From assembly GCA_023475225.1 (NCBI GenBank), contig JAMCVK010000014.1:54660-118659 (forward strand): a stretch of DNA of 64,000 nucleotides, in the 5' to 3' direction. Positions 36,506 to 47,800 of the stretch are shown here, piece after piece (within the stretch, counting starts at the first letter, position 1; each line of letters begins with the position of its first letter). The translations under genes and the position numbers were made by a program. Origin of the DNA: Chloroflexota bacterium (GTDB lineage: Bacteria; Chloroflexota; UBA6077; FW602-bin22; JAMCVK01). Under the pieces are notes generated by a model that had not been told where the DNA came from, searched no databases, and was given only the letters and a program-made list of their open reading frames with translations.

Positions 36506-39500
36506 CTACCAGCCAGCCCCCCAGGACTTAAATACCAGCGGCAGGTAGACCTTCTTGGTCAGGAGAGACGCCTGAGCATCGTATAACGAGAAATGGGTTG
36601 TGCTGGCGCTGACGGTATGGTTCACCGTATCTACGACGCTGGGCAGGGCCACCCATTGCCTGGTGCCCTCGTCATAATAGGAAATCTGCAGGCTGGTCTC
36701 GGGGACGTTGCCCAGCACGGCCGGGTTGTAGGCGATGGTAATGGTGACCGGCTGCTGCAAGCTGCTTACCCGGGTGCCGCTGGCGGTGGTCACCGCGGTG
36801 ATGGAGGTGTAGGCGTTGGCGCTGACCACCCCGAAGACACCTGGGGCGCTGGCCGTGGCATAGGGCGTCAAGGTGAGGTTGACCTCTTCGGCGAAGGCCC
36901 CACTGGGCACGGTGACGGAGACATTGTTGCCCGCGGCCACGGTCCCGCCAGTGGTGGAGATGACCGCGGAGGCCTGGGGCGCTGGCGGTGGGGCCCAGAC
37001 CTCTACCCTGTCTACTACCACCGGGGTGGAAAACAGACTGATATTACCCGCCTGGTCGGTGGCAGTGGCCGTAAGGATGTTAGCACCCATAGCCAGGGGC
37101 ACGTTGACGAAGTTCCAGACCCCGTAGCTACCCGCTGTGATCTGGCCGACGAAGGAGCCATTCACGTAGAGCTTAACGGTGAGCCCCTGCTCGCTGATGC
37201 CGCTGACCACGGTGCGGTCATAGGCCGTGGGAGTCTGCGGCTGGATGATGCCGGGGGACTGGGGCAGGTTGGTCTTGATGGAGAAGGTGTGGAACCCGTA
37301 AGGGCTGTAGTTGCCCGCCCGGTCCTTGGCCCGCACGTAGAAGGTGTGGTTCCCATCGCTCTGGGTGGTTAAGGTCACGGCGGTCCCCAGCACCAGCGCC
37401 TCCGCGCCGCTGTCCACCTTGTAGTAATACCCTGCCAGGCCACTCAGGTTGTCGGTGACCTCTGGCCAGCGGAAGGTAGGGCGGGGATTATTGCTCACGC
37501 CGCTGATCCCGTCATCGGGCTGGGGCGTCCCGGGGGGCGTCGTATCCAGGATGATGGTATCCGAGTAGACAGGGGAGACGTTCTGGGCCGCATCCCGCAA
37601 GCGGGTGAAAACGGTGCGCTCTCCGTCTGCGCCACTGGCCAGGGCCCAGGACTTGCTGGTGCCGTAACTCTGCCAGTCGCTCCAAGTGGAGCCGTTGTTA
37701 GAGAAGGCCACGCTTGAGACACCGCTCAGGTTGTCTGTGGCAGACAAGGTGAGGGTGGCATTGATGGCGTTGGCGTAGGCGGCATCGCCGTTGATGGTGA
37801 TAGACCCCGTGGGCGGAGCAGAGTCCACTGTGATGGTGGCGCTTACTGGCTGGGAGATGTTCCCGGCGTTGTCCTTGAAGCGGCCGTAGACGGCCGTGGC
37901 TCCTGGTGGTGCCAGGTAACTCCGTGTAGTAGCGTACAGCTCCCAGGCGCTGAAATTCTGGGCGTCGGGTCCGAACTGCATCTGGGAGACACCGCTGGTA
38001 GCGTCGGAGGCAGAGATTGAAAGGGTGACAGTGTTGGATATGTAGGGAGAGGACCAGCCCTGCACCTGCAACGTCCCCGTGGGTGCCGTCAGATCCACCG
38101 TGGTGGAGACAGGGTCGCTCCAATCGCTCACCACACCGGTAGTGGTGGTGGCCCGGGCCCGGAAGGAGTAGATGTGGCCGTCCTGGCCGCTAAAGGTGGT
38201 GGAGAGGGCGGTGGTGGCGGTGATGAGGTCGGTCCATGCTCCTTCCCCTCCATCCCGATACTGCACGTCGTAGGAGGCGATGGGGTCAGGATCTGAAGTT
38301 CCAGACCAAGAAACAGAGAAGGAGGGAGAAGACTGGTAGGTTGCGAGTGAGGAAAGGGACGTAGTCACTAACGAGGTGGGAGCGGGTTCGGTTAGAAACG
38401 GCTGGTAGTTGATCAAACCGAGCACAGGGTCATCCCGTCCATCGTAAATGCCCGCTTCTATCACACTAGTGTCGGTTGTCCCCCACCAGTTGTTCAGCGC
38501 ATCCTTGTTGGATGGCCCAGTGTTCTTCATGTTGATGGTCCCCGTGACGATTGTGTTGCCGTAGATATTGTTAAAACTCACAGGTGATGAATAGGAGTCA
38601 TACTGGCCTAAAATGACGCCCACAGTGTTGCGCGTGATGGTATTGTTCGATAGAGTGAACCCCTCGAAGAAGGCCCGCACACCAGTGCCGTTGTTTGCAA
38701 TGGTAGAATACTTGACTACGCCCCGTCCTCCCCATAGGGCAACCTCGTGGCCCGTAAACGTGCTGCCGTACACACTGACACGCTCCGTCTCATATAAGCC
38801 ATAACGGTTATCTCTAAAGACAGAGTTAGAGATCTTCTTGTCCGCACTCATTACGGCGTACGTGTTTTTTTCAAAGGTCGAGCGGTCAACCTGCATATCC
38901 CAGCCTGCGTAGCCTCCCAATGCCGTGACGTTATTGGTGAACACACTGTCCGAGATATTGACCGGCCCGCCAGACCAGCAGCACTCGACGGACAGGGCAG
39001 TTTGCGCATATTCGACGGTGACGAATTTGAGAGACACCTTACCACCCTGATTCGTGGCAACCTGAATTCCACCCCAGATTCCTTTGATGGGAGCAGGACT
39101 ATCCGAGGTAAACACGATCCGGTTAGTAGCCGTTCCTTCGGCCACTAATGCGCCACGGATGATAAGGGTGGCCCCCGCCGCGAAGCGCACCTGCACGCCC
39201 GGCTCGATAGTGAGGGTGCAGCCCGGAAACAGAGTTACCGTTCCAGTCACGATATATGGGCTTTTACCGAGGTCCCACGTGGTGTTGGCATAGATGCCGC
39301 CGCTTACTGCAGTGCTATTTCGCACGGTCCCAGGCGTTGCCGTGGCTAAGGGCATGGGTAGTAGCTTAGGCATCGGCGTAGGCACAATGTCTATCTCGGA
39401 GCCGTTCCCCTTTTGGCCGTAGGAACCCTCATACAGCATAGTTCCGTCCACTGCTGCACCAAGCAGCGGTAGCCCCCCATATTATAGCTCCACTTGAGCC

Positions 39501-39705
39501 GTAGCGGGGGTTTGAGACTAGTTTCGTCGCTGTTGTAGCCGCTGTGGGTTGGGTCGTGGCGGAACATGGGCCAGTCGCCACCATCGGCGTGGGCTATGGG
39601 TGGAACGAAAAGTGACGGACGGGGAAGATGGAGGGGCAACGTAAGGAGACCGAGGATGATGACGAAGCAGACCAGAATGGCCAAAAAGTGACGCCTTCTC
39701 AGCAT
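36506..39705 (-). CDS. large secreted beta-helix/Ig-like exoprotein, interrupted by a frameshift
   Basis: Read from ATG 39705 (ribosome site GGGAGGTGG) the protein begins with a signal peptide and a PQQ-propeller-like stretch (DWPMFRHDPTHSGYN), then runs into the wrong frame at a six-base G run (39473-39478). One extra G joins it to the 36506-39451 frame, which continues with a right-handed parallel beta-helix (GCTLTIEPGVQVRF to about residue 330), a fibronectin III domain, several Ig-like DxTxPTG repeats and an anti-parallel ZU5-like domain. The C-terminus ends KKVYLPLVFKSWGAGW. Total length would be about 1066 residues. This is either a sequencing error, slippage-based variation or a broken gene. 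A surface or secreted role is likely. Confidence 0.75.
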
Positions 39706-39802
39706 GTACCACCTCCCGGCTCGGCTATTCGCCCTCCACATACAGAACAGTCAGTCCTTACAAAGCAGCCACCTGGTTCAATCGCCTTACCAGCCCACCT
39801 CT

Positions 39803-39831
39803 ATTATACTACGCCACCGTGTCGTTGTCGA
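39803..39831 (-). promoter_or_regulatory. sigma-70 promoter for the beta-helix exoprotein
   Basis: On the minus strand TCGACA (39831-39826), a 17-nt spacer and TATAAT (39808-39803). Its -35 lies only 4 nt from the -35 of the divergent plus promoter. Confidence 0.55.
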
Positions 39832-39835
39832 TAGC

Positions 39836-39865
39836 TTGACAAGCATTCTGGTTTGGCTCTATAAT
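39836..39865 (+). promoter_or_regulatory. consensus sigma-70 promoter for the sugar-binding lipoprotein
   Basis: TTGACA (39836-39841), 18-nt spacer, TATAAT (39860-39865). This is the best -35/-10 pair on the plus strand. The start point near 39872 leaves a leader of about 285 nt before the GTG start at 40156. Confidence 0.75.
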
Positions 39866-39899
39866 TTTCGCGGAAACATTTTTCGCATCGTGAAAAACA

Positions 39900-40000
39900 A
39901 AGCTGGGGGGGCCAAGGTGGGATGCCGCCCGACACCCCCGGAGTCCGCCGAAGGAGGATGGGGCTCCGCCCCGAAGACTCTTCGACTCGAAGAGTCTTCG
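39900..40000 (+). repeat. palindromic repeat element in the leader (copy 4, partial)
   Basis: The 450-nt stretch 39706-40155 has no gene. It carries divergent promoters, then a partial element with CGGAGTCCGCCGAAGGAGGATGG and GGGGCTCCGCCCC. A 14-bp hairpin follows: CGAAGACTCTTCGA (39972-39985) with TCGAAGAGTCTTCG (39987-40000). The element lies within the predicted 5' leader of the lipoprotein gene and could act as an attenuator or stabiliser. Confidence 0.5.
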
Positions 40001-40155
40001 ACCTGGCCTCCGATCCCTCATCTCGAGCCTTGCAGGAGATGGTGAGGGCTTGAAACTCCGAAGGAGGTGATCAATAAAGGCAGACAGTTGCTCATGTTTT
40101 CCGCGGAAGCGCAACACTTCGTTTTGCGAAAGTTTGTTGTGAAAGGAGACCCTCA

Positions 40156-41547
40156 GTGAAAAGACTGTTCCTGTTGCCAATCGTGGTCATTCTGCTGCTC
40201 AGTTTCGTCGCCAGCGCCTGCGTCCCAGCAGCCGCCCCAACGCCAACGCCAACCAAGCCAGCGGCTCCACCACCAGCCACACCTACTCCAGTGGCTGTGG
40301 CGACCCCGACGCCGCTGCCACCGACGGCGACGCCCACCAAACCGCCAGCACCCGTTACTATCCGTCTCTTCGGTGTAGCCGGTGAACCACTTGAACCAGC
40401 CACCAAGAAAATCGTCGCCATGTTTGAGGAAAAGCACCCCAACATCAAGGTCGCTTATGAAACAGTGCCCTTCGGGGAGTTTTACCGTAAGATAGCTGTC
40501 TACCTGGCCTCAGGCGATCCGCCTGACATCATCTGGCCTGGTGGGCCCTTCATCGTCAGCTACGCCTACGCCGGTTCCATCATCCCTCTGGGTGATATCT
40601 ACACCAAGGAGGATATGGCTGATTTCGTTGAAACCTCGGTTAAGCAAGGCACCTACGAAGGAAAACTCTACGGCGCTCCCTGGATGCAAGCCACCCTCCT
40701 CATTTTCTATAACACCAAGATGTTCGATGAGGCAGGCATTAAGCCACCGAGAACCCTAGAGGATGCCTGGACCTGGCCCCAGTTCGCTGAGGCCCTGCGC
40801 AAGGTCGTCGGTCCTATCCCCGCCGGTGGCGTCCCCAAGGTCTGGGGGTTGGTGACACGCAGCCTGGGGGCGTTCTACGACTGGCTACCGCTGATCCGCT
40901 CCAATGATAAGCCGGGCACCCCCACCTACATGGGCGTAAGCCCCGACGGCTCTAAGGCGTCTGGTTACCTCGATACACCCCAGGCGCTGGAGGCCTTCCA
41001 GTTCATGTCCGACTTCTTCAACAAGTGGCAGCTCTCGCCTCAGGCGACAGTCCCCAATGCCTTCGAGGATGGCAAGGCAGCCACCTACCTTCGCCCAGAG
41101 GATCTCTACCCCATCTTGACGGCGAAGTATCCGAATCTGCCCTGGTCGATCACCCCGTTGCCTTACCTCAAGACGCCCATCACCCACACAGGACACTTCA
41201 TGTTCACGATCACGGCCGCCAGCAAGCATCAGAAGGAGGCTAAGGAGTTCATCAAGTTTGCGACGAGCAAGGAGATAGCGGCGACCTGGCAGAAGCTGAC
41301 CAACAGCCTGCCGGCCCGCAAGTCGGTCCTGGCCCAGATACCGGAGTACCAGACCTTCCCACTCAACATCCCCTATCAGGAATTGATCGAGTGGGGGCAG
41401 CCTCCCCCGGTGACCCCCGGCTTCACCGCCTACGGCACCATGACGGCCGAAGCCTTGACCAATATCATCAAGGGGCAGCCCGTGGACGCCACCATCAAAA
41501 CGATGGTCTCCAGGCTCGATGCCGAGCTGAAGAAGTACGCCAAATAG
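40156..41547 (+). CDS. extracellular sugar-binding lipoprotein (UgpB/MalE-type)
   Basis: The 463-residue product starts at GTG 40156 (ribosome site AAAGGAGA). It has a lipoprotein signal (lipid-bearing Cys at about 22, FVASAC) and a Thr/Pro-rich linker of about 45 residues. Next comes a type-1 solute-binding domain with the family segments VKVAYETVPFGEFYRKI-like, YGAPWMQATLLIFYNTKMF and WPQFAEALRKV. It binds a mono- or oligosaccharide for an ABC importer. No permease genes are adjacent; the MsmX/UgpC-type ATPase at 62788-63888 could serve it in trans. It ends in a strong terminator. Confidence 0.87.
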   Translation: MKRLFLLPIVVILLLSFVASACVPAAAPTPTPTKPAAPPPATPTPVAVATPTPLPPTATPTKPPAPVTIRLFGVAGEPLEPATKKIVAMFEEKHPNIKVAYETVPFGEFYRKIAVYLASGDPPDIIWPGGPFIVSYAYAGSIIPLGDIYTKEDMADFVETSVKQGTYEGKLYGAPWMQATLLIFYNTKMFDEAGIKPPRTLEDAWTWPQFAEALRKVVGPIPAGGVPKVWGLVTRSLGAFYDWLPLIRSNDKPGTPTYMGVSPDGSKASGYLDTPQALEAFQFMSDFFNKWQLSPQATVPNAFEDGKAATYLRPEDLYPILTAKYPNLPWSITPLPYLKTPITHTGHFMFTITAASKHQKEAKEFIKFATSKEIAATWQKLTNSLPARKSVLAQIPEYQTFPLNIPYQELIEWGQPPPVTPGFTAYGTMTAEALTNIIKGQPVDATIKTMVSRLDAELKKYAK

Positions 41548-41564
41548 GTTGACCCGTAAAAGCC

Positions 41565-41600
41565 TGGCTGGCGGGACATAACGTTATGTCCCGCCAGCCA
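41565..41600 (+). terminator. rho-independent terminator
   Basis: A perfect 36-nt palindrome (18-bp arms centred on ACGT) is followed by TTTTT, 18 nt after the lipoprotein stop. A classic intrinsic terminator. Confidence 0.88.
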
Positions 41601-41623
41601 TTTTTAATGCCTTAAAGACATGG

Positions 41624-41629
41624 TATAAT
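41624..41629 (+). promoter_or_regulatory. extended -10 promoter for the NTPase-TPR gene
   Basis: TGG-TATAAT lies 220 nt before the start codon at 41851; the -35 region (TTTTTA) is poor. The long leader contains a repeat element. Confidence 0.45.
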
Positions 41630-41709
41630 CTGAGCGACTTCGAACGGGTGGGGGGCTTTCCTGAGCCAGCGACTGAGGCTCTGACCAACCAGAATCAGGG
41701 ACTTTCATA

Positions 41710-41815
41710 ATGGGAGTGTCCGCCTTCGGCGGACCGGGGGTCACAGGGAGCGTCCCCCTATTTAACAAAGCCCTGAAGGGCTACCCTGAATCCGCCGAAG
41801 GCGGATTTGGGGGTC
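41710..41815 (+). repeat. palindromic repeat element (copy 5, inverted)
   Basis: The 303-nt gap 41548-41850 holds terminator, promoter and this element. GTCCGCCTTCGGCGGAC lies near 41720, and the segment 41756-41815 is the reverse complement of the core seen at 31.4 kb (TCCGCCGAAGGCGGATTTGGGGG). The frame of the following gene is open through it, so an automatic start at 41710 would wrongly translate the repeat. Confidence 0.6.
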
Positions 41816-41850
41816 ATTATGTAAGAGGCTATATAGTCCAGGAAGAAGAG

Positions 41851-44800
41851 ATGAACGCCCAGGAGCCGCAGAGCCAGACCAATGGAGAAGCACAGCTCAG
41901 CCCAGGTGTAGAAACGCTCCTGCAGGACTACCTCCAGGCCCTCGTCGGCGACCCAACCCTGGCCGCCTTGCGCGCCCGCTACGTCCCCTTGCATCTCAGG
42001 TCGCTATCTGCTGTATCCTTGAGCGAAGAGCCCTCTGCTGAGCCAGGGGAAACAGACAGCGCCACTCAACCCGCCCAGATGGGGATCGCTCCGGCTGACG
42101 TCCTGCCAAGGAGCTACCTCTGGCTGATCCTGGGAGAGGTTGGGAGCGGTAAGAGCACCCTCCTCCAGGCTCTCACCTATGACTATGCCTCGTATGCCCT
42201 CCACCCAAGCACGGGTGAGATATCCCCTCGCCTGCTTTGCGCCGAGCGGCGAATCCCACTGTACCTTGACCTGAGTCGCCTGATGGAAGAGATCCTCGAG
42301 GAGGCCATCCTCGCCACCCTTCAACATTATGCGGCCACCCCATCGCCCTGGCTCCCAGGTGGGTCGCTGGGCTCCTCAAAGGCGAGGCGGCAGATACTCG
42401 ACGAGCTTCTGGGACAGAGCGCCTTCCTGTTCCTTGTCGATCACCTGGAACGGGCCACCTTTCCTAACCCGTTAGAGAGCATCCGCGCCCTGGCTGACTT
42501 CATCTCTTCCCATCCTCAACAACGCCTCATCATCACCTGCCGAACACACGACTATCCCCTGTTGGAGCCCTGGTTTGGAACGGCTGAGACGGCCGTCGTT
42601 CAACCCTTATCCGATCGGGAGGTGGCCGAGTATGTCAGCCATGCCTTGGAGGAGAGCTGCGCTCAAGCACTCCTGCAAAGACTGACCATCGAGGAGGGAT
42701 GGTGGGAACTGGCCCGTAACCCACGCATTCTGGGGATGCTCTGTTCCCTTGCCTCCCAGCGCAGCGATTTCGAGGCCGCCACGACCGCCAATCTACTCCA
42801 CCAGATCGTGCATAGGCTGATCGAGACGGCGCGGGAAGACAGCCCGGCAGAGAGGGATCAGCACCTCGCCTCCGTCTGGTCGGCCGCGGCCCGCCTCGCC
42901 CTGGAGATGCGGCAGCAGCACACCTCTCTTCTGGAGCGTACCCTCTGCCAACGTTTGATTGAGAGCAGCCCGCTCCTTCCTCAAAGGGATCACCCAGCGG
43001 AATTCTCCCCAGGCGGCTCCTGGCGCGGTCGAGAGATCCTCGATCGACTGGTAGATACAGGTATCCTTATCCCCGCTAGGGAACGCGCTTTTCTCACCTT
43101 CCGCAGCGGCCTCCTGGGACAGTTCTTCGCCGCGGTAGCCTTAAAAGAGTCGATGGAACGAGGCCAAGCGCTCCCTACCCTTTTAGGTGACGACGGCGTT
43201 CAGTCCTGGTCGGAGATCATGCCCCTCCTCTACGGCATGTCCGAAGCACGAGCAGGGGTCTTGGAGGCCATACTGCGCCCTGGAGCAAGTTACGCCGACG
43301 TTCTTCTCGCCGCCAGATGTGTAGTCCAAAACGAACCACCGGGATCCTATAACCGCCTCGTGCGGCTCAATCCGGCAGACATTGACCTCCATCGCCATTT
43401 TGCCAGGGCTTTCGAAGAACTGAAGCGTCTCGATGATGCCCGGGCGGTCCTGGAAGATGCCGTTAAGCTCAAACCACAACGGGCCGATCTACACCAGGAG
43501 CTGGCCGAAGTACTTACAGAACAGGGGAGATACACCGAGGCCCTTGTCCAGCACCAGCTGGCGGCCGAGCTCGGGGGCAATTGGGCGCAATATCACCTCG
43601 GTGCCGCCACTGTCCGACAGGGACAGGGCGACCTGGAGCAGGCCAAAGAGGAGCTGGCAAAGGCTCTTGAGCACATTCACCAAATGCAGGCTGAGGCGCG
43701 GCATCGCCTGGGCCACATCTACGAAAGCGAGGGGTACCTCGAGCGAGCGAGTGCAGAATTCCTGGCCGCCTCTGACCTGAGGCCAAAGGCCCACTACCTG
43801 TGTCACCGCGCTGGCATACAACGGAGGGAAGGCGATCAGGAAGAAGCCTTACGCACTCTCCGCCAGGCAATCGCCCTGGATCCGGAGTGCCTGGAAGCGC
43901 ACACCGCGCTAGCCGAGTTATGTGAGGCGCTTGGACGTTACCCTGAGGCGCTGGAAGAATTCCGCCTGGCCATCAGACTGCGTCCAGATGAGTCCTTAAA
44001 TCACATCAACCTGGGGCGCATCTATCAAAGGATGGGCGATCACACCCAGGCGATGGCCGTGGTACAGCGGGGACTACGTCTGGACCCGCACAGGGCCGAG
44101 GGATACGCCCTACTCGGCTCACTTTATATGCAGTGCGACCGGCTTGAGGAGGCCCTGAAGCAGTACCGTCAGGCCATCCGCTATCGACCGGAACAGGCTG
44201 AGTATCACGAACGGGCCGGGTGGCTGCTCAGGCTTCTGGGCCGCCTGGAGGAGGCGGAGACGGAGCTGAGTATGGCCTTACGCCTGGACTCGACCCAGGC
44301 CGAGTGGCAAAATGAATTAGGTGTGGTTCTCAGCGAGCAAGGCCGCTACCAGGAGGCACTCGCCGCCCAGCTGGCCGCCGCTGTATTGGCTCCAGATGAG
44401 CCACTCTACCGCTACAGTTGCGGCATCATGCAGGCACACCTGGGGCAGGATGAGGCGGCCCAACTCTCGTTTGAGCAAGCCTTGTATCTCTCGGAGCAGA
44501 AGGGCGCCCCAACTATCGCTGCTGATGCCCATAGTGAGCTCGGTCTCCTCCATCAGAGGGTGGGGTGCTATGAGGAGGCCCTGGCCCACCACCAGCAGGC
44601 GGTGGAACTGGCCCCCCTCACAGCCGTATACCTGAAGCGAGAGGCCCAGGTCTATCGCCAACTGGGCAAGTATGAGATAGCCATCCAACTTCTGAAGGAA
44701 GCTATCTCGCTTGCCCCAGAGGGAGCTGAACTCCACGCCGAATTGGGACTCACATATCAGGATACCTCCCACCCTCAAGAAGCGCTATCTAAATTCCTTC

Positions 44801-47800
44801 TAGCCGTCCAACTGCAATCAGGGGAACCCCTGTTTTCCCTCTATCTGGGGAGTGCCTTCCAGCAGCTGGGACGACTGGTGGAGGCCGAGGCCGAGCTACA
44901 GACGGTGGCGCAGCGTCGGCCAGAGCTGGCCGCGGCGCCCTACGAGCTCGCTCTCGTTTACCTGGCCCAGGGAAACACCCAGAAGGCCATCGCCTCACTA
45001 CAGCGGGCGCTTGAGCTGCAATCAGACAACGCCCTCTACCACGTGACGCTTGGTCGCTGCTTCCGTCTGGCCGGTTGGTTAGACGAGGCCCTTGGCGAAC
45101 TGGAAACAGCTATCGCTCTACAAAGCGACCTGGCTGAAGCCTACTTTGAGCTAGCCCAAGTCTTCCTTGCCCAAGGACGTTTGGAAGCAGCCCTCAGCCA
45201 GGCGACACGGGCTGTAGAACTTCAGCCTGAATGCGGTTCTTACCTTCGGCTAGCCGGCTCCATCTGCGCTCAGCTGGGCAGCTTTGCAGAGGCAGTGCAC
45301 TTCTTCCAGGCTACCGTAACGGCCGAACCACTGCGCCCTGAAGGGCACCATCAGCTGGGACAGGCGCAGGAAGCCCTTCATCTCCTGGAGGAAGCCTTAA
45401 GGAGCTATGAGCGGGCCAGCGAACTACAGCCAGAGGCAGTTTATCTTTTCGATGTAGGACGCCTCCTTTCCCATCTCCAGCACTGGGAGAGGGCTGTCGG
45501 CTATCTCGAGAGGGCTGCGGCCCTTCAACCCGACTGGGCCGAGGCCCGCGTGCTGCTTGGGGCTGCCCTGCGGGAAAGTGGCCGACCGCAGGAAGCCCTC
45601 CCTCACTGTCTGCGAGCCGTGGAAATCGATGAGACCGTCGGCCTCTTTCACCGCGAGACGGCCTTGACCTACGCAGCCTTGAGGCAGTGGGAGAAGGCCA
45701 GTGAGGCGTTAAGCAAAGGTGTCGCCCTGGATCCTGACGAGGCGGCCTGGCATAACGAGCTCGGACAGGCCTACGAACAAATGGGACAATGGCTCGAGGC
45801 AGCAGATTCCTTCCGCCGGGCCGCTGAGCTACAGCCACGAGAGGCATCTTATTGGCGGAATGCCGCCAACGCCTGCTACCATTTGCAAAGATACCCTGAG
45901 GCGGCATCCCAACTCACGCTGGCCCTTGAATTACAGGAATCAGCCCTCTGGCGCACTGAACTCGGCTCCATCCTGGAATCTATGGGAGAGCTGGAACGCG
46001 CGGCGCAGGAATATGAAACGGCCTTCCGGCTCACTCCTGCTGAGATGTCCTACAGACGTAAACAGGGTCTCCTTCTGGTCCGCCTGCACCACCCCCAGGA
46101 GGCCATCACCATACTGAGAGAGCCCGTCACCTGCGGCTCAGCCGATGTTTATAGTCTGTATAGCCTGGGGATAGCCTACCAGGAGATAGGGTTATTCGGG
46201 CAGTCCCTCGAGCATTACACCGCAGCGCTGCAATACTCGCCGCAGAGCTGTGTGCTTCACACAGCCATAGCCGATGTCTATGGCCAGCTGGCTGTGGAGA
46301 AGGAAGACAGCGAATATCACCGTTTAGCCCTTGAACACCTGCAAAAAGCCCTCGCCATCGACCCAACGTATGCGCCGGCCTACGATCGACGCGGTGCTAT
46401 TTATCAGCGCCAGGGGAATGGGGAAGAGGCCATAGCCGAATATCAGCAGGCCCTGAGCCTGGCGCCAGGCGAGGCTTCTTTCCGTTGTCATCTGGCTGGC
46501 CTTTACCTTCATCTGGGGAGAGTGGCGGAAGGGCTGGCTTTGATCGAGGAGGGATTGGCCGAGGGACTAGAGGCTGCTCCTCTGTACAACCAGCAAGGCT
46601 GTATTTATGAAGTGAGCGGGGAATGGGAAAAGGCCCTGGCCGCCTATGAGCGAGCCGTCCACCTTGCCCCTGAGGTGGCCGCTTTCCGCTACGATCTGGC
46701 CAGGATTCGCTTCTGCCTGGGACAGGAGGAGGCCCAGACTGATCTGGAACAGGCCATTAAGCTGGGGCCAACCCCGGCTGAATGGCACGCTCAGCTCGGT
46801 CAGCTATATGAGTCCAAGAGCCTCTGGGAGAAGGCACTGTCTGAGTATCAGGAAGCTATCCGAGGAAGGCCACAGCAGACAGTCTATCTTCGCCACGCCA
46901 GTCGAATCCTGCGGCGGCTACGTCGCAGCAGTGAGGCTCTCAAGATGATGGAAGAGGCGCTGAGCCTTGCCCCGACGGAGGCCGCAAATTACGCTGAACT
47001 GGGAGCCATCCATCTCCAGCGCGGGGATCTACGAGAGGCCATGCGTTGCTATGCCCAGGCCCTGAAGATAGCGCCGGGTCAAAGGGACTATGAATTGGAC
47101 ATAGCCATTATGTATAAGCTGCGCGGGCGCTATGCCTCGGCACAAGAAAGGATGCAGCGGATCATCAGCGAGGAGTCAACCTATGCCCCGGCCCATTATC
47201 AGCTGGCCATCTTGTACGAAGAACAGGGTCTACTGGAAGAGGCGTTGGCCGAACTAGAGACAGCCCTAAAACTGAGCCGTGAAGCGGATTACCTTTACGC
47301 TGCAGCCAGAGTGAGCCGCCTTCTGGGCCATGGGGATCAAGCGGTCACCTATGTTCAAACGGGATTGGAGAGGTTCCCTTATGAGGCTATGCTTCATTAC
47401 GAAGCCGCCCACTTGGCCGAGTCCGAATCCAGTTGGGATAAGGCCCTGGCCGCCTATGAACGGGCCGTAGCCCTGGAAAGGAAAGGGGTCTTCTACGCCG
47501 ATATGGCCGGCCTCCTGAGACGGATGAATCGGCTGGACGAGGCCATAAACGCCCTTAAGATGGCTATGAGTCTGGAGCCCGGCCGAGCCAGCTGGCATAG
47601 TGCACTGGGCGAACTGTATGAGCAGTGTGGCGAGTACACGCTGGCTCTTGAAGAACATCGCCATGCGGCCAAGCTCGAGCCACGCAATGCGCTTCATCGT
47701 CGCAACTGTGGCGTGGTGTTGAAGAAGTTGGGCAGATATCAAGAAGCCATAGAGGAGCTGCAGCGCGCTTTAGAGCTGAAACCAGATTACGTTGATGCCT

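Noticed and set aside
41710..41850. 47-residue N-terminal extension of the NTPase-TPR protein (start at 41710)
   Set aside because: It would translate a copy of the intergenic repeat; the ribosome site and protein-like composition begin at 41851.
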